DNA of 26,380 nucleotides from JAYGED01 sp046582565. GTDB lineage: Bacteria; Pseudomonadota; Alphaproteobacteria; JAAXGF01. Below the pieces are notes generated by a model. The model was not told the DNA's origin, ran no database searches, and saw nothing but the letters and a program-made list of their open reading frames with translations. Location of the stretch: contig JAYGED010000063.1 in the NCBI GenBank assembly GCA_046582565.1, positions 1 to 26,380 on the forward strand, read 5' to 3'. The position numbers were made by a program, and so were the translations under genes. Positions 25,515 through 26,380 of the stretch are shown here, piece after piece; positions within the stretch are counted from its first letter, which is position 1; every line of letters begins with the position of its first letter.

Positions 25515-26213
25515 ATGCCGTCCATCCTGATTACCGGCGCCAACCGGGGCCTGGGCCTCACCTTCGCAAAGCAATATGCCGCCGCCGGGTGGCGCGTCTA
25601 TGCCGGATGCCGCGCCCCCGACGAGGCCGACACGCTCAATGCCGTTGCCGCAACCACAGCGGGCCAGGTTTCGGTTCATGGCCTGGATATCGGCGATGGG
25701 GCGTCGGTTGCCGCCCTCGCCACCGAGCTCAAGGGCGCGCCGCTCGATGTTTTGCTCAACAACGCCGGCATCTATCTCGGCAAGAAAGAGGGCTTTGGCG
25801 AGACCGACTATGACGACTGGCTGGAGACTCTGCGAATCAACACTCTCGCGCCCCTGCGCATGGTCGAGGCCTTGATCGACAATGTGGTGGCCAGCGAGCG
25901 TAAACAGATCGTCTTGATTTCCAGCAAGATGGGCAGCATGGCCGATAACGCGACCACCGGCGGCGCCTATCTCTATCGCTCGTCCAAGGCCGCTCTGAAC
26001 GCCGTCATGCGCAGCCTCGCCGTCGATTTGGCGGAGCGTGGCGTTACTGTCATGGCATTCCACCCCGGTTGGGTTTCGACCGATATGGGCGGCCATGATG
26101 CGCCGGTAACCCCGGCGGTGAGCATCCACGGCATGCGCGAGGTCATAGAGACCCTGACGCCCGCGGATTCAGGCCGCTTCCTGGATTACGAAGGCAAGGA
26201 AGTTCCCTGGTAA
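25515..26213 (+). CDS. Short-chain dehydrogenase/reductase (C-factor/CsgA-like)
   Basis: NAD(P)-dependent oxidoreductase of 232 residues with all classical SDR motifs: cofactor loop TGANRGLG (residues 7-14), LDVLLNNAG, an LISSKMGS segment with the catalytic serine, and catalytic YRSSKAAL (Y-x-x-x-K). AFHPGWVSTDMGG follows, typical of the C-factor/sniffer-like subgroup. The C-terminus FLDYEGKEVPW is the usual family ending. ATG 25515 is 9 bp downstream of the Fnr-type gene, so they may be co-transcribed. Substrate unknown. The stop codon lies about 30 bp from the tail of an IS630-type transposase on the opposite strand. Confidence 0.9.
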   Translation: MPSILITGANRGLGLTFAKQYAAAGWRVYAGCRAPDEADTLNAVAATTAGQVSVHGLDIGDGASVAALATELKGAPLDVLLNNAGIYLGKKEGFGETDYDDWLETLRINTLAPLRMVEALIDNVVASERKQIVLISSKMGSMADNATTGGAYLYRSSKAALNAVMRSLAVDLAERGVTVMAFHPGWVSTDMGGHDAPVTPAVSIHGMREVIETLTPADSGRFLDYEGKEVPW

Positions 26214-26241
26214 GAGGGCTGGCTATAGCAGCTGTGTATAG

Positions 26242-26380
26242 CTAGTGGATTGAATCTAACACTTGGAACCCACGGTTTCTGGCTGCGATGATGTCGTCGG
26301 GGTTGGCGCTCCACATGAATGGCTTTGCCTCGGTATTGTTGTGTTCGGCGATGAAGCGGTTAATGGCGACTTGCAGATCG
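26242..26380 (-). mobile_element. IS630-family transposase, C-terminal fragment (5' end outside window)
   Basis: The reverse strand reads 45 codons to a TAG at 26242-26244. The product begins DLQVAINRFIAEHNN, continues with AKPFMWSANPDDIIAARNRG and ends FQVLDSIH. This RFIAEHN...W-x-A-x-P-D-x-I-I-A-A...VLDSIH ending is characteristic of IS630-type (DDE, Tc1/mariner-like) transposases. The catalytic residues lie beyond the window edge. The outer end of the element should lie between the SDR stop (26213) and 26241; a small GCTATA/TATAGC inverted pair (26222-26242) is there. IS630 elements insert at TA, and the SDR stop TAA contains one. Completeness cannot be judged here. Confidence 0.85.

Overview
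The window looks like a chromosomal stretch of a high-GC alphaproteobacterium, probably Rhodospirillales-like. This placement is inferred from GC-rich codon use, ATGA-type overlapping genes, a Liv-type ABC operon, a PuuD-type urate oxidase, a four-cysteine Fnr-type regulator and Tat signals. It is a judgement from gene content; there is no rRNA or marker gene. I see no tRNA, rRNA, CRISPR array, phage or origin. The only mobile element is the tail of an IS630-type transposase at the right edge.

Layout. (1) 1-6664 (+): a purine uptake and salvage operon. It holds the end of a fused double-domain ATPase, two permeases and a Tat-exported BMP-family binding protein, then urate oxidase puuD and guanine deaminase guaD. 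Both enzyme genes carry a single frameshift. (2) 6701-9583 (+): a tightly coupled trio of cysteine-dioxygenase-like cupin, four-domain rhodanese protein and FAH-family hydrolase. It ends at an inverted repeat. (3) 9669-10487 (-): a formamidase-like alpha/beta hydrolase, divergent from (4) 10574-15293 (+): a complete Liv/HAAT ABC importer (binding protein, hairpin terminator or attenuator, two permeases, two ATPases). (5) 15290-16192 (-): an AraC-type regulator, divergent from (6) 16317-17141 (+): a Tat-signal isochorismatase-like hydrolase broken by an in-frame amber codon. The gap between them holds an 11-bp direct repeat with a 21-bp period. (7) 17300-19081 (-): an SLC13/RCK transporter. (8) 19197-26213 (+): periplasmic PpiC isomerase, D-threonine-aldolase-like PLP enzyme, small unknown protein, gamma-glutamyltransferase, orphan receiver protein, Fnr-type regulator and a short-chain dehydrogenase. 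(9) 26242-26380 (-): IS630 transposase C-terminus.

How the parts may work together. Region 1 imports purines and deaminates or oxidises them. Region 2 looks like oxidation of a thiol followed by handling of sulfane sulfur and cleavage of an acylpyruvate-like product. Regions 3-6 (importer, hydrolase, AraC regulator, exported amidase-like hydrolase) could form a second catabolic system for an amide-like compound, but its substrate cannot be read from the sequence. The gamma-glutamyltransferase is a further link to thiol and glutathione metabolism.

The most unusual points are three single-event gene lesions in otherwise intact genes, the dioxygenase/tetra-rhodanese/FAH cassette, the AraC-type direct repeat, and a cluster of four hairpins at 17221-17293. 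Whether the lesions are real or sequencing errors is the main uncertainty.
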